Part shown: positions 35,499 to 44,073 of the stretch, in pieces | Layout of the letters: each line of letters opens with the position of its first letter | How positions within the stretch are numbered: position 1 is the first letter of the stretch | Assembly (NCBI RefSeq): GCF_001469215.1 | Contig: NZ_LOFH01000012.1 | Coordinates: 62,001-126,000, forward strand | Source of the DNA: Pseudoalteromonas sp. H105 | Lineage (GTDB): Bacteria; Pseudomonadota; Gammaproteobacteria; Enterobacterales; Alteromonadaceae | Length of the DNA: 64,000 nucleotides | Direction: 5' to 3' | Notes under the pieces: model-generated | The model's database searches: none | The model's input: only the letters and a program-made list of their open reading frames with translations | Told to the model about the DNA's origin: nothing | Made by a program: the position numbers and the translations under genes

Positions 35499-35907
35499 TA
35501 ACTGCAGACATATTATCTACATTTCCTTTACCTAGGCGCTTGTAACCGCCTTGTTCAAATAAACGCGCTTTTGCATCCGCAGTGGTTAATCGTTCGTCCT
35601 GTGTCTCTACAGGTAGGCCAAAATTGTTATGCAGACGATTAGCAAACTTTTTGGCCTTGAAAGTAACCTCTTGGTTTGTGCCATCCATATTCAATGGTAA
35701 GCCAACAACCAATAAATCGGGTTGCCACTCATCAACATGTTTCTTTATAAAATCCCAGTTAGGAATGCCGTCTTTTGCTTTTACTGCACTGAGACTTGAT
35801 GCAGTCCCTGTTAATTCTTGGCCAATGGCAATACCAATGCTAGTTGTGCCAAAGTCGAAGCCCATCACCGTGCGCTCACCTTTGGGCTTGAGTTGTCTTT
35901 TTGTCAT
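35461..35907 (-). CDS. ruvX: Putative pre-16S rRNA nuclease / Holliday junction resolvase-like RuvX (YqgF)
   Basis: RNase H-fold nuclease, needed for 16S rRNA 5'-end maturation in E. coli (YqgF). The 148-aa form starting at ATG 35907 fits the family length; AGAAG lies five bases upstream, and an earlier ATG at 35928 is less likely. [15 protein letters not shown] holds the first catalytic Asp; [10 protein letters not shown], the DERLTT motif and VIILESYFE close the fold. It follows yqgE by 33 nt and its 3' end overlaps the secreted orphan. Confidence 0.94.
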   Translation of the reverse strand: MTKRQLKPKGERTVMGFDFGTTSIGIAIGQELTGTASSLSAVKAKDGIPNWDFIKKHVDEWQPDLLVVGLPLNMDGTNQEVTFKAKKFANRLHNNFGLPVETQDERLTTADAKARLFEQGGYKRLGKGNVDNMSAVIILESYFEQAYG

Positions 35908-35940
35908 TGTATCTTCTATTTCATTCAAAAACTTGAGCGC

Positions 35941-36498
35941 TTAGGCGTGTCCAGCCTCAGTACTTAATTGGCCAATGTCAAAACCAAGAGTTTCGACTGC
36001 TTTTTCCCAGCGCTTTTCCACAGGTGTGTTAAAAATAATGTCAGGATCGGCTTTTATTATAAGCCATGAGTTTTCCAACAGCTCTTGCTCTAATTGCCCT
36101 TGCTCCCAGCCTGCGTAGCCTAAAGTAATAATAAATTGATCCGGCGCCTGTGTTGTTGTTAGGCTGGCTAGTACATCTTTGGATGTGGTAATCATAATGT
36201 CGCTACTCAACTTTTGGCTTGCTGAGTAGCCTGGTTTAGGTGAATGTAAAACAAACCCTCGATCAGTTTTTACCGGGCCTCCGGCATACACTGCCAGTTG
36301 TGCAGATTGATTTGATTTGTCGTTATCGATTTCAATTTTATCAAGTAAATCACCTACGGTGATATTGATAGGTTGGTTAATCACCAAACCCATAGCCCCG
36401 TCTTCATTGTGCTCACAAATATATGCAACGGCACGTTTAAAAAAAGGGTCTTGCATTGATGGCATGGCGATTAAAAAATGATTTTCTAATGATTGCAT
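35941..36498 (-). CDS. yqgE: YqgE/AlgH family protein
   Basis: Cytoplasmic protein of the AlgH family (DUF179), 185 aa; a role in transcription or stress control is proposed but not established. Start ATG 36498 gives MQSLENHFLIAMPSMQDPFF, matching the family N-terminus, with GAGGGG eight bases upstream; an ATG at 36513 is only five codons earlier. VYICEHNEDGAMGLVINQP-like and YAGGPVKTDRGFVLH motifs are present. It is followed by ruvX; gshB lies upstream. Confidence 0.93.
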   Translation of the reverse strand: MQSLENHFLIAMPSMQDPFFKRAVAYICEHNEDGAMGLVINQPINITVGDLLDKIEIDNDKSNQSAQLAVYAGGPVKTDRGFVLHSPKPGYSASQKLSSDIMITTSKDVLASLTTTQAPDQFIITLGYAGWEQGQLEQELLENSWLIIKADPDIIFNTPVEKRWEKAVETLGFDIGQLSTEAGHA

Positions 36499-36730
36499 AA
36501 CGATACCCCTCATTTTACCCCAAGGTGGGGAGTTACTTTTATTTAAATAGCACGAAAGAATGTGCTGTTTTTAATTCAGTTAAATAGGAAAGTTCTGGTG
36601 CGTTAATATTATTATGCTAACTGCTAGGGTTCAAAAGTCAGCAGCAAATGCAGTTAAACATTATGCTGCTAAATTCGCTTTTAAATCCAAAGCGGGTATT
36701 CTTTATTTAATAAAGTATGGCATAGATTAG

Positions 36731-37684
36731 TTAACTACGGCCTAATTTATCTTCAATTGCATCAAATAAGATACCTGTGATTGAAATATCATACGCCGCT
36801 TCAATTTCTTTTACACAGGTTGGTGCAGTGACATTTATTTCTGTGAGCTTGTCACCAATTATATCTAAACCGACAAAAATAAGCCCTTTAGCTTTGAGTG
36901 TAGGGGCTACAGCTTGCGCTATCTTTAGGTCTGACTCACTGATAGGGCGCGCCTCACCTCGACCACCTGCCGCTAGGTTTCCGCGTGTTTCGCCGTTTTG
37001 TGGAATACGTGCTAAACAATACGGAATAACTTCACCATCAACAACCAATACGCGTTTGTCACCTTGTTTGATCTCTGGAATAAAATTTTGAGCCATTGCA
37101 AAGCGAGTACCGTGTTCGGTTAGTGTTTCGCAGATTACACCAAAGTTAGCATCATTTTCTGCCACGCGGAAAATAGATGCTCCCCCCATACCATCTAAAG
37201 GCTTGAGAATAATGTCTTTATGTTCATTAAGGAACTCTCGAATTTGCTTTTTATTGCGCGTTACCAAGGTATCTGGCGTGTGCTCGCTAAACCAGGCTGT
37301 GAATAGTTTTTCGTTGGCATCGCGTAAGCTCTGCGGTTTATTTATAATTAACGTGCCTTCAAGTTCTGCACGTTCCAGGATGTAAGTTGCATAAATGTAT
37401 TCGGTATCAAATGGCGGATCTTTACGCATTAAAATGACATCTAAATCAGCTAATGCAATCGTCGCCTTTTCTTCTAACTCATACCAGTGATTTTCATCAT
37501 CGAATACAGTTGCTTTAGCGGCTGTTGCATAGGACTTGCCTTTACGCAATGATAAATCATCCATTTCCATGTAGTAGATTTCATAACCACGGCTTTGAGC
37601 TTGCATCATCATTGCAAACCCCGTGTCTTTTTTAATATTAAACCCACTAATAGGATCTGAAATAATACCTAATTTAATCGCCAT
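36731..37684 (-). CDS. gshB: Glutathione synthetase
   Basis: Second step of glutathione synthesis: joins gamma-glutamylcysteine and glycine with ATP. 317 aa, the normal length. It begins KLGIISDPISGFNIKKDTGFAM, with the ATP-grasp domain in the middle (PLDGMGGASIFR, RVLVVDGEVIPYCLARIP) and INVTAPTCVKEIE near the end, where E. coli has NVTSPTCIREIE. Cytoplasmic. It lies 53 nt downstream of rsmE and about 230 nt upstream of yqgE, with a separate gap that may hold a promoter for yqgE-ruvX. Confidence 0.96.
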   Translation of the reverse strand: MAIKLGIISDPISGFNIKKDTGFAMMMQAQSRGYEIYYMEMDDLSLRKGKSYATAAKATVFDDENHWYELEEKATIALADLDVILMRKDPPFDTEYIYATYILERAELEGTLIINKPQSLRDANEKLFTAWFSEHTPDTLVTRNKKQIREFLNEHKDIILKPLDGMGGASIFRVAENDANFGVICETLTEHGTRFAMAQNFIPEIKQGDKRVLVVDGEVIPYCLARIPQNGETRGNLAAGGRGEARPISESDLKIAQAVAPTLKAKGLIFVGLDIIGDKLTEINVTAPTCVKEIEAAYDISITGILFDAIEDKLGRS

Positions 37685-37737
37685 GTTGCTACCTTACTAA
37701 ATAGAGTGTTGTTGATATGAGGGTACTTTTAGTAATT

Positions 37738-38472
37738 TCAATTCGCTAAGTCGCCAAATTGAAGTTGTAATGCACTTAAGACCGTTAAAGCTGCCGTTTC
37801 CGTTCGTAAAACGCGTGGGCCAATACGAATGTCGACAAACTCTTGCGCTTTAGTTAGCGCAATTTCCTCATCGGTAAATCCACCTTCAGGGCCAACTAAA
37901 AAGCGTACACCGCTCTCTGGAACTGTAATTGTTTTAATTGAATGCTCAGCTCGCGGGTGCAATGTTAATTTAATTTCATCGCTTTTTTGATTAAGCCAAT
38001 CACTGATATCAATAGGTGGGTGAATGGTTGTAATACGGTTTCGGCCAGACTGTTCAGCCGCAGCAATCGCTATTTTTTGCCATTGTTGATGTTTTTTGGC
38101 TAAGCGTTCGGCAGTTAATTTAACGCCGCATCGTTTGCTAAAAATAGGGGTGATGTCTGTAATGCCTAATTCAACAGATTTTTGAATGGTGAAGTCCATT
38201 TTATCGCCACGAGAAATACCTTGGCCTAGGTGAATACGTAACGGTGATTCCACGTCGATATCATTGAACGCTATTGGCATTGCAATAACAGACTTTTTAC
38301 CAACGTCGATTAATTCACATAAATATTCACCACCTTGCCCGTTAAAGAGTGATACTTGCTCACCGACTTTCATTCGAAGCACGCGGCCAATATGACCTGC
38401 CGCATCGTCATCTAGTTGAACTGGGGTTGATAAAGCAATATCGCTTGCTTGGTAAATATGAGGAACGCGCAT
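37738..38472 (-). CDS. rsmE: 16S rRNA m3U1498 methyltransferase RsmE
   Basis: SPOUT methyltransferase that methylates N3 of U1498 in 16S rRNA. The 244-aa form starting MRVPHIYQASD at 38472 fits the family; the longer frame from 38532 has 20 extra residues unlike RsmE. SPOUT knot motifs GPEGGFTDEE and IGPRVLRTETAALTVL are intact, as is the N-terminal PUA-like HIGRVLRM. Directly upstream is the repeat-rich gap 38473-38826. gshB follows by 53 nt. Confidence 0.95.
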   Translation of the reverse strand: MRVPHIYQASDIALSTPVQLDDDAAGHIGRVLRMKVGEQVSLFNGQGGEYLCELIDVGKKSVIAMPIAFNDIDVESPLRIHLGQGISRGDKMDFTIQKSVELGITDITPIFSKRCGVKLTAERLAKKHQQWQKIAIAAAEQSGRNRITTIHPPIDISDWLNQKSDEIKLTLHPRAEHSIKTITVPESGVRFLVGPEGGFTDEEIALTKAQEFVDIRIGPRVLRTETAALTVLSALQLQFGDLAN

Positions 38473-38539
38473 GATGACCTTAAGATAGATAGCTAATATG
38501 GCTATGGTATGAAAGGGAGCGCCTAGGTGCAAATACTAT

Positions 38540-38804
38540 TATACCCAATCCACTTCAAGATGCAGAATTCAGCGTTTCACAGGGGGCTTAATATCAAGGC
38601 GTTATTTTGAAACAATGACAGCCCCTTTTAAGAAGTAAAAACGATGAGAGTAAGTGCCTGTGAAACGCCCAAGAGGTTGGTATAAAAATGGTTTATACTG
38701 CGTTATTGATTTTAACAATAGAACCACTATTTTTTGTAATCAATGCCTTGCCTAAATCACTTTTAATTCCAACGACGCTCGCATCTTGAGGTGGTTTGGG
38801 TATA
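38540..38804. repeat. Inverted-repeat intergenic element (TATACCCAA family)
   Basis: The left end begins TATACCCAATCC (38540-38551) and runs to CAAGATGC; the same sequence with few changes recurs inverted at 38781-38804 (GCATCTTGAGG...TTGGGTATA). A nested inner pair, GCGTTTCACAGG (38572-38583) and CCTGTGAAACGC (38657-38668), plus GGTTGGTATA at 38675-38684, marks a 145-bp sub-unit 38540-38684. No coding frame. I recall similar sequence in intergenic repeats of Pseudoalteromonas and Shewanella, but could not check. Confidence 0.65.
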
Positions 38805-38816
38805 TGTGTGTTCGAT

Positions 38817-38840
38817 ATTTAACTATTTAACTATTTAACT
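38817..38840. repeat. Three exact 8-bp tandem repeats over a stop codon
   Basis: ATTTAACT occurs three times in a row (38817-38824, 38825-38832, 38833-38840). On the minus strand each unit contains TAA, and because 8 is not a multiple of 3 the copies give stops in different frames. The stop of the small gene 38827-39291 lies in the middle copy. Confidence 0.8.
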
Positions 38841-39291
38841 TTTCACTTAACGCGTCTAAATCATGTGGCGTTTGCGCTATGTCACCTTGACATGATAAGT
38901 GATTATTATGGGCTTCATCTGGGACAGGTGAAAATTGAAACCCTTGCTCGCCCTCGCTGACTAAAAACCGCACGCTGTGAAGTGAATTATAAATAAAACG
39001 TTGTTTGTCATCGGCTAAAAGGTAATCGGTTTCATTGAACAAAACCCCTGCTATTTCATGATGCTCATGTAAGTAGGTTGCCAACTCAGAAACGCTAATT
39101 TCGTTAGCAAAGTCACAGTAGCAATAATCTTTAATGAGTTGATCAAACATGAGCTTAACCAATTGGCGAGTATTTGCGCCTGCGATAACTAATGTACTAT
39201 TTTGTGAACCACGAAAGTAGTGTTCAGTGAATCTACGACTAAAATCACTGTCGTTATCGATTAATAAAAAATTATTTACTTGAAATGGCAT
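38827..39291 (-). CDS. Hypothetical small partner of DUF350-like protein
   Basis: I do not recognise this 154-aa cytoplasmic protein. It has no signal peptide or TM segment and alternates short strands and helices: FLLIDNDSDFSRRFTEHYF near the start and TLVIAGANTRQLVKLMFDQL in the first half. A Cys-Tyr pair repeats in DYCYCDF. I chose ATG 39291, with GGGG five bases upstream; an ATG at 39303 and a TTG at 39318 are in frame. It starts about 30 nt after the DUF350-like gene and is surely co-transcribed, so the two may work together. The S-adenosylmethionine decarboxylase fold crossed my mind, but no motif supports it. Confidence 0.7.
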   Translation of the reverse strand: MPFQVNNFLLIDNDSDFSRRFTEHYFRGSQNSTLVIAGANTRQLVKLMFDQLIKDYCYCDFANEISVSELATYLHEHHEIAGVLFNETDYLLADDKQRFIYNSLHSVRFLVSEGEQGFQFSPVPDEAHNNHLSCQGDIAQTPHDLDALSEKLNS

Positions 39292-39321
39292 AAGGCCCCA
39301 CATTTTGGGTATTTTCAATTG

Positions 39322-40215
39322 TTAAATTGAAAACATACTAATAAGTAAATAGCCTATAGCGCAGAAAACAGCAAACTCAATGCAGGCTACCCCAATGTTA
39401 TCTTGGTGATCAATCTCAAGCGCAGTATCAATATTAGGTAAAGAAATGTACTTGATGATGGTCGTTAATATATACAGTAATAACCACATCGAGCCGCAAT
39501 GTAAAGCTAATGTGAATAAGTTTTCGACCATTTTACCACTGTGGAAAGTAGCACTCGCTAAACCTGCGTACATTGCTAGAGCAAGACCGATAGATTTGCC
39601 CGCATAACGAATACCGATTGAGGTATTTTCTAAATTAAAATTACTTTGTAATGAAGCGCCTTGATTTGCTTGTGCGAAACGGTATTCACGTATTTTGCTA
39701 TCTAAAGCAAAAAAACCTTGAAGTAAAAAGAAACTAACAAAGGCAATGAGTAAGCTACTAAACCCTTGCGTGTGGGACCAGTTATATAACCCAAGTGTAA
39801 TTATGCAGTTCGCCATGAGCATGCCTGAATCGACCATTGCTGCGCATACATTTTGTTTTAAAATAGCAGCTTCTTCATTAAAACGATGCAAAATCCATTT
39901 TCGATGAATGATGTGGCCAGCCTTGATAAATGCGAATAGAAGAACGATTAGCGTAACCACTTTTAATGGGTTTGATTGTGCTGTGCGAAAACTTATCTCA
40001 TCGAATAAAAAAGCGATGGTTGCAATGACAACACTTATCTCTGAGGCAAAACTAATGCCCATCGCAAAGTTATCATGTTGTGCAAGCTCTTCTTTTAAAG
40101 CTTGTTTTGCCTTCAAGTGGTTTAATCCGCGTAAAGTAAATACAGTGATACAAATAACTGCAAAACAGATAGCAATAGCCACTAAACTAGTGTTAGATAA
40201 AGACAAATATGACAT
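39322..40215 (-). CDS. Multi-pass membrane protein with DUF350-like repeats
   Basis: Inner-membrane protein of 297 aa with about eight hydrophobic segments. Four similar stretches begin with a polar N and then a glycine/alanine helix: DNFAMGISFASEISVV, QNVCAAMVDSGMLMAN, NTSIGIRYAGKSIGLA and DNIGVACIEFAVFCAI. These look like duplicated DUF350 (YjfL-type) units. No catalytic residues stand out; role unknown. ATG 40215 (MSYLSLSN) is chosen, with AGG before it; the frame open to 40302 would overlap glnE's start. It is divergent from glnE and heads a two-gene operon. Confidence 0.75.
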   Translation of the reverse strand: MSYLSLSNTSLVAIAICFAVICITVFTLRGLNHLKAKQALKEELAQHDNFAMGISFASEISVVIATIAFLFDEISFRTAQSNPLKVVTLIVLLFAFIKAGHIIHRKWILHRFNEEAAILKQNVCAAMVDSGMLMANCIITLGLYNWSHTQGFSSLLIAFVSFFLLQGFFALDSKIREYRFAQANQGASLQSNFNLENTSIGIRYAGKSIGLALAMYAGLASATFHSGKMVENLFTLALHCGSMWLLLYILTTIIKYISLPNIDTALEIDHQDNIGVACIEFAVFCAIGYLLISMFSI

Positions 40216-40286
40216 GGTTAACCTATTTGGTTTTAGTATATTAGTTATTCTAGTATGGATATGCTTGATATAAAAGAGAGTTTTTA

Positions 40287-43085
40287 ATGAGTGAATGTGC
40301 ACAACTCCCCCTACAATTACAAAAATTAGGTGAAGATCGATTTATCGCACTTTATGGTCAACGAGCGTTCGATGATAAAATAGTACGTTTGTTAGGGTTG
40401 AGTGATTTTGCATGGCGCTGTTTAGAGGCCCAGCCTGCGCTTATTGATATGCTGTTATCTGAGCACGAAATGTCGCTTCGTGATTGCCCATGCCCATTTT
40501 TAAATTTTGATTTTACCCAGGTTGAAGAAGCTGAAGGGTTTAAAATTTTACGTCAGTACCGTCAACGTTATTGGCTTAAAGTGGCCTTTTTAGACTTATG
40601 TTGTGCAAATGAAATTGCCGATAGTATTAAATATATTTCATTACTGGCTGATAGTTTGATAAATGGTGCAAATCAGTGGATTTTTTCACAGGTTGCAAAA
40701 GTAAATGGACAACCCACAGATAAAGCGGGCAACGCTATTCCCATGCTGATCTTAGGAATGGGAAAGCTAGGTGGTCAAGAGCTTAATTATTCCTCTGATA
40801 TAGATTTGATTTTTGCTTACCCTCATAGCGGTAAAACGCAAGGTGGCCGACGTTCTTTAGAAGCACAAGTTTTTTATACCAAAGTGGCTCAAAAACTGAT
40901 CGCAGCGCTAAACCAAAAAACGGCTGATGGCCAAGTATTCCGAGTTGATATGCGATTACGGCCATTTGGCGAAAGTGGCCCATTAGTCATGAGTTTTAAT
41001 GCCATTGAAGATTATTACCAAGAGCAAGGCCGAGAGTGGGAGCGTTACGCTATGCTCAAAGGGCGCTTAATTGGTGGGCCAAAAAAATACACCAAAGAGT
41101 TTTATCAATTACTAAAACCATTTGTGTATCGTCGATATATTGATTTTTCAGTTATTGAATCATTACGAAAAATGAAGCAAATGATAGCGCAAGAAGTGCG
41201 TCGAAAACGCCTTACAAATAATATTAAGTTGGGTGCAGGGGGGATACGCGAAGTAGAGTTTGTGGTTCAAGCATTACAGATGATACGCGGTGGACGAGAA
41301 GCGAATTTACAAACTCAATCTTTACTGAAAGCGTTAGCCCAACTGTGTAACAACCAAGTCGTGGCTAAAAAAGAGGCGCAGCAGTTAGAGCAAAACTACC
41401 TCTATCTACGAAGAATAGAGCAATATCTTCAGATTTTTGATGACCAGCAAACCCAAACTTTGCCAGATGATATAAACAATCAGCAACGTTTGAATTACTT
41501 AACAGGTTTTAGTGATTTTGAGAAAACGCTGGCAGATATAAATAGTAAAATGGCCGCTATTCATGGTGAGTTTGAGTTAGTTATAGGGTATGAAAGTGAA
41601 CCTGAGGATCTGTGTGAAAGTGCATTTGTTAGTGCCTGGGAGCATGGTGATGTGAGTTTGCTTAGCGAGCCTAATGATGAGTGGCAGCAGCCATTAACTG
41701 ACTTTAAAGTACGGTTGGCGAAAGCCAAAATAGGCTTACGAGGGCGAGATATCCTAGATAAACTCATGCCATTGCTGCTTAAACAGTTGGCGCAATGCAG
41801 TGCTTCGAGTGACGTGTTTAGTATGATTAGCCAAGTGCTTAATAAAATTATTTCACGTACAGCTTACTTAGAATTACTTTATGAAAACCCAGGTGCATTA
41901 AAACAACTGGTGTCTCTATGTAGCCACAGTAAGTGGATTGGCGAGCATATTTCTCGATATCCAATTTTACTTGATGAACTTATCGATCCGGCAGTGCTCT
42001 ATAAACCTACATCGCTGAGCGCTTATAAAGATGAAATACGTCAATACTTTTTACGTATCGATAATGATGATTTAGAGCAGCAAATGGAGGCACTACGTCA
42101 ATTTAAGCAAACTCATCAACTTCGTATCGCTGCGGCAGATGCGACTGGTGTTATTGATGTAATGAAAGTGAGCGATCACTTAACAGCTCTTGCAGAGGCG
42201 ATTGTTGAACAAGCTATCAATATTGCTTGGCAACAAATGATACTGCGCTTTGGCATGCCACCTAACACAAATGAAGAAAACAAAGGTTTTGGGGTAATTG
42301 CGTATGGAAAAACCGGTGGTTTTGAAGTTGGCTATGATTCCGATTTAGACCTTGTATTTGTTCACAACCATGATGGTACGAGTCAAACAGATGGTGATAA
42401 AGGGATTTCCTCAAGACAATTTTATTTAAAGCTGGCTCAGCGTTTGATGCACTTATTTAACACGCGTACAGCTTCTGGCATTCTATATGAACTCGACACT
42501 AGATTAAGGCCTGAGGGAGCATCAGGTTTAATGGCGATTAACCTTGAAAGCTTTAATCATTACCAACAAACTCAAGCGTGGACATGGGAGCATCAGGCGT
42601 TGGTCCGTTCACGAATGATTTTTGGGCAGCAGGAGCTAGTAGAGCGGTTTGCGCAAATTCGTCTTGCAATATTATGCCAAGCACGCGATCAACAAGTGCT
42701 GCGTGAAGATGTTCTTAGCATGCGAGAGAAAATGCGTGATCACTTGGCTACAGGAAGCAATACGTTATTTGATTTGAAACAAGATGCGGGTGCAATGGCT
42801 GATATTGAGTTTATTACGCAATATATCGTGCTTAAAAACGCGCATACATTTGAGCAGCTAACAACCTATTCAGATAATGTTAGAATTTTAACGGACGCCG
42901 CCAAGTTAGGCTGTATTAGTCAACAAACGAAAGAAGGATTGATAGCGGCTTATATTGACTATCGCTCGCACTATCATGTTCTAAGTCTAGATCAAAAAGG
43001 CCGTTGTGTTGAACGTGAACGTGTTAAAGATCATATGGATTTGGTGATTAATGCTTGGCACACTATTTTCGCATTAGGCAATTAG
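40287..43085 (+). CDS. glnE: Glutamine synthetase adenylyltransferase / deadenylase
   Basis: Bifunctional cytoplasmic enzyme that adenylylates glutamine synthetase (inactivating) and removes the AMP again, under control of PII (GlnB). 932 aa, normal. Both nucleotidyltransferase domains keep their signature: GMGKLGGQELNYSSDIDLIF (about 154-173; deadenylase half) and YGKTGGFEVGYDSDLDLVF (about 672-690; adenylylase half), each with the DxD metal pair. It is divergent from the DUF350-like gene. Its TAG stop shares its last base with the first base of the repeat element at 43085. Confidence 0.96.
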   Translation: MSECAQLPLQLQKLGEDRFIALYGQRAFDDKIVRLLGLSDFAWRCLEAQPALIDMLLSEHEMSLRDCPCPFLNFDFTQVEEAEGFKILRQYRQRYWLKVAFLDLCCANEIADSIKYISLLADSLINGANQWIFSQVAKVNGQPTDKAGNAIPMLILGMGKLGGQELNYSSDIDLIFAYPHSGKTQGGRRSLEAQVFYTKVAQKLIAALNQKTADGQVFRVDMRLRPFGESGPLVMSFNAIEDYYQEQGREWERYAMLKGRLIGGPKKYTKEFYQLLKPFVYRRYIDFSVIESLRKMKQMIAQEVRRKRLTNNIKLGAGGIREVEFVVQALQMIRGGREANLQTQSLLKALAQLCNNQVVAKKEAQQLEQNYLYLRRIEQYLQIFDDQQTQTLPDDINNQQRLNYLTGFSDFEKTLADINSKMAAIHGEFELVIGYESEPEDLCESAFVSAWEHGDVSLLSEPNDEWQQPLTDFKVRLAKAKIGLRGRDILDKLMPLLLKQLAQCSASSDVFSMISQVLNKIISRTAYLELLYENPGALKQLVSLCSHSKWIGEHISRYPILLDELIDPAVLYKPTSLSAYKDEIRQYFLRIDNDDLEQQMEALRQFKQTHQLRIAAADATGVIDVMKVSDHLTALAEAIVEQAINIAWQQMILRFGMPPNTNEENKGFGVIAYGKTGGFEVGYDSDLDLVFVHNHDGTSQTDGDKGISSRQFYLKLAQRLMHLFNTRTASGILYELDTRLRPEGASGLMAINLESFNHYQQTQAWTWEHQALVRSRMIFGQQELVERFAQIRLAILCQARDQQVLREDVLSMREKMRDHLATGSNTLFDLKQDAGAMADIEFITQYIVLKNAHTFEQLTTYSDNVRILTDAAKLGCISQQTKEGLIAAYIDYRSHYHVLSLDQKGRCVERERVKDHMDLVINAWHTIFALGN

Positions 43086-43442
43086 GGTCTGTTGACCTTC
43101 AAGGTTGCATTTGCAGCAATCTGTTTGGTATTTAGGCTAGGCAGCGGCTTTGTTGTATGATGTTCCCTATAACTAGGCGATAAAGCAGTATCAATGCGAA
43201 ACAGGCGCTGCCTTTTAGGTTATGAGTAGGAGCGGGTTTACTCTGTGTTGCCATCATGGATGGTGGTAAGGGGCGTGAGCAGGACGCAGAAGCTTTGCTC
43301 GGTTCTGACTTATTCTCACATGGGTGCGAGCCATTAGAATAACGCAGGAGCAGTTATCGAGTCCATTCGGTTACAAATCTCACACCGCGCTTAAATCGCC
43401 CCTGTTTTGTACGAATTTTCATCCGCACAGGATAACAGACTC
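43085..43442. repeat. MITE-like element, copy 2 (358 bp), filling a convergent gap
   Basis: It begins GGGTCTGTTGACCTT (43085-43099) and ends in the complement, AACAGACTC (43434-43442). Read against the reverse complement of 30658-30830 it matches at the left end, through a TTTACTCT-TGTTGC segment (about 43226-43250), and over a right arm of about 85 bp (43358-43442). The extra length comes from two inserts (about 43145-43221 and 43255-43357) without clear coding potential. The element reaches from the glnE stop to the stop of the next gene; its end bases supply the G of both TAG codons, with TA outside on each side. Confidence 0.75.
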
Positions 43443-44014
43443 TAGCTTTTTAAACGACGGCAGTTTTCACGTACATATTCAGAGGGCAGCTCGGTAATCA
43501 CAGCTGCTCTTTGCTTATAACAGAAGAACGTGTATACCTCACTTTCAAAGTCGTCATTGATGGCGCGGCCAACCTGATAGAGGGTTGAATTAAAGTTACT
43601 ATCTACACGAAAGTGATCTTTCACCACATAATCTTTGCTCAGGTACCAATACAGGACAATATTCTCTTCTTTGGCATAATCCGAGAGGACCTTTCGTAAT
43701 GTAGAGCCGTTTTCAAATCGTCTGGGCATTAACTCCCCAGACCAGTTCGGTGTGGATGGCTCCACTACTTTAGAACGCTCAATAAGTGCAGCATCGATGT
43801 TTAAATCCGGTGTAGGTAATGTTAAGACGTACTTATCACGTTCATTACTTTTATTTATTTGGTTACGTAAAGACGCGTAAAAACGAGATAGCCCTTGCGC
43901 AGCGGCATTGGTCGTTTCTTTCACGTTAACGACAGGGCCGTGGCCAAATAAAAAATAAAGAGCAGCCAATATAAGAATGATAGCTAATGATAAATGCTTA
44001 ACCCAAAACCACAT
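43442..44014 (-). CDS. TcpQ-domain protein
   Basis: Envelope protein of 190 aa with an N-terminal TM anchor or uncleaved signal (about 7-25, HLSLAIILILAALYFLF) and a periplasmic part. The C-terminal region NWSGELMPRRFENGSTLRKVL, then IVLYWYLSKDYVV and VGRAINDDFESEVYTFFCYKQ, matches what I know of the TcpQ/toxin co-regulated pilus biosynthesis Q domain, seen in secretin- or pilus-associated proteins. Two Cys (about 167 and 186) may pair. No pilus or secretin gene is adjacent. It lies 59 nt downstream of the LpxL-type gene on the same strand; its stop lies at the repeat element end. Confidence 0.75.
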   Translation of the reverse strand: MWFWVKHLSLAIILILAALYFLFGHGPVVNVKETTNAAAQGLSRFYASLRNQINKSNERDKYVLTLPTPDLNIDAALIERSKVVEPSTPNWSGELMPRRFENGSTLRKVLSDYAKEENIVLYWYLSKDYVVKDHFRVDSNFNSTLYQVGRAINDDFESEVYTFFCYKQRAAVITELPSEYVRENCRRLKS

Positions 44015-44073
44015 AATTAATACTCTTGTTTATTTTTGTTTATAGAATCATATTAAATAGAGAAAGTCACCTG

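Noticed and set aside
43085..43442. Tandem-repeat CRISPR array or ncRNA gene in the glnE-TcpQ gap
   Set aside because: There are no regularly spaced direct repeats; the structure is explained by homology to the repeat at 30658-30830.
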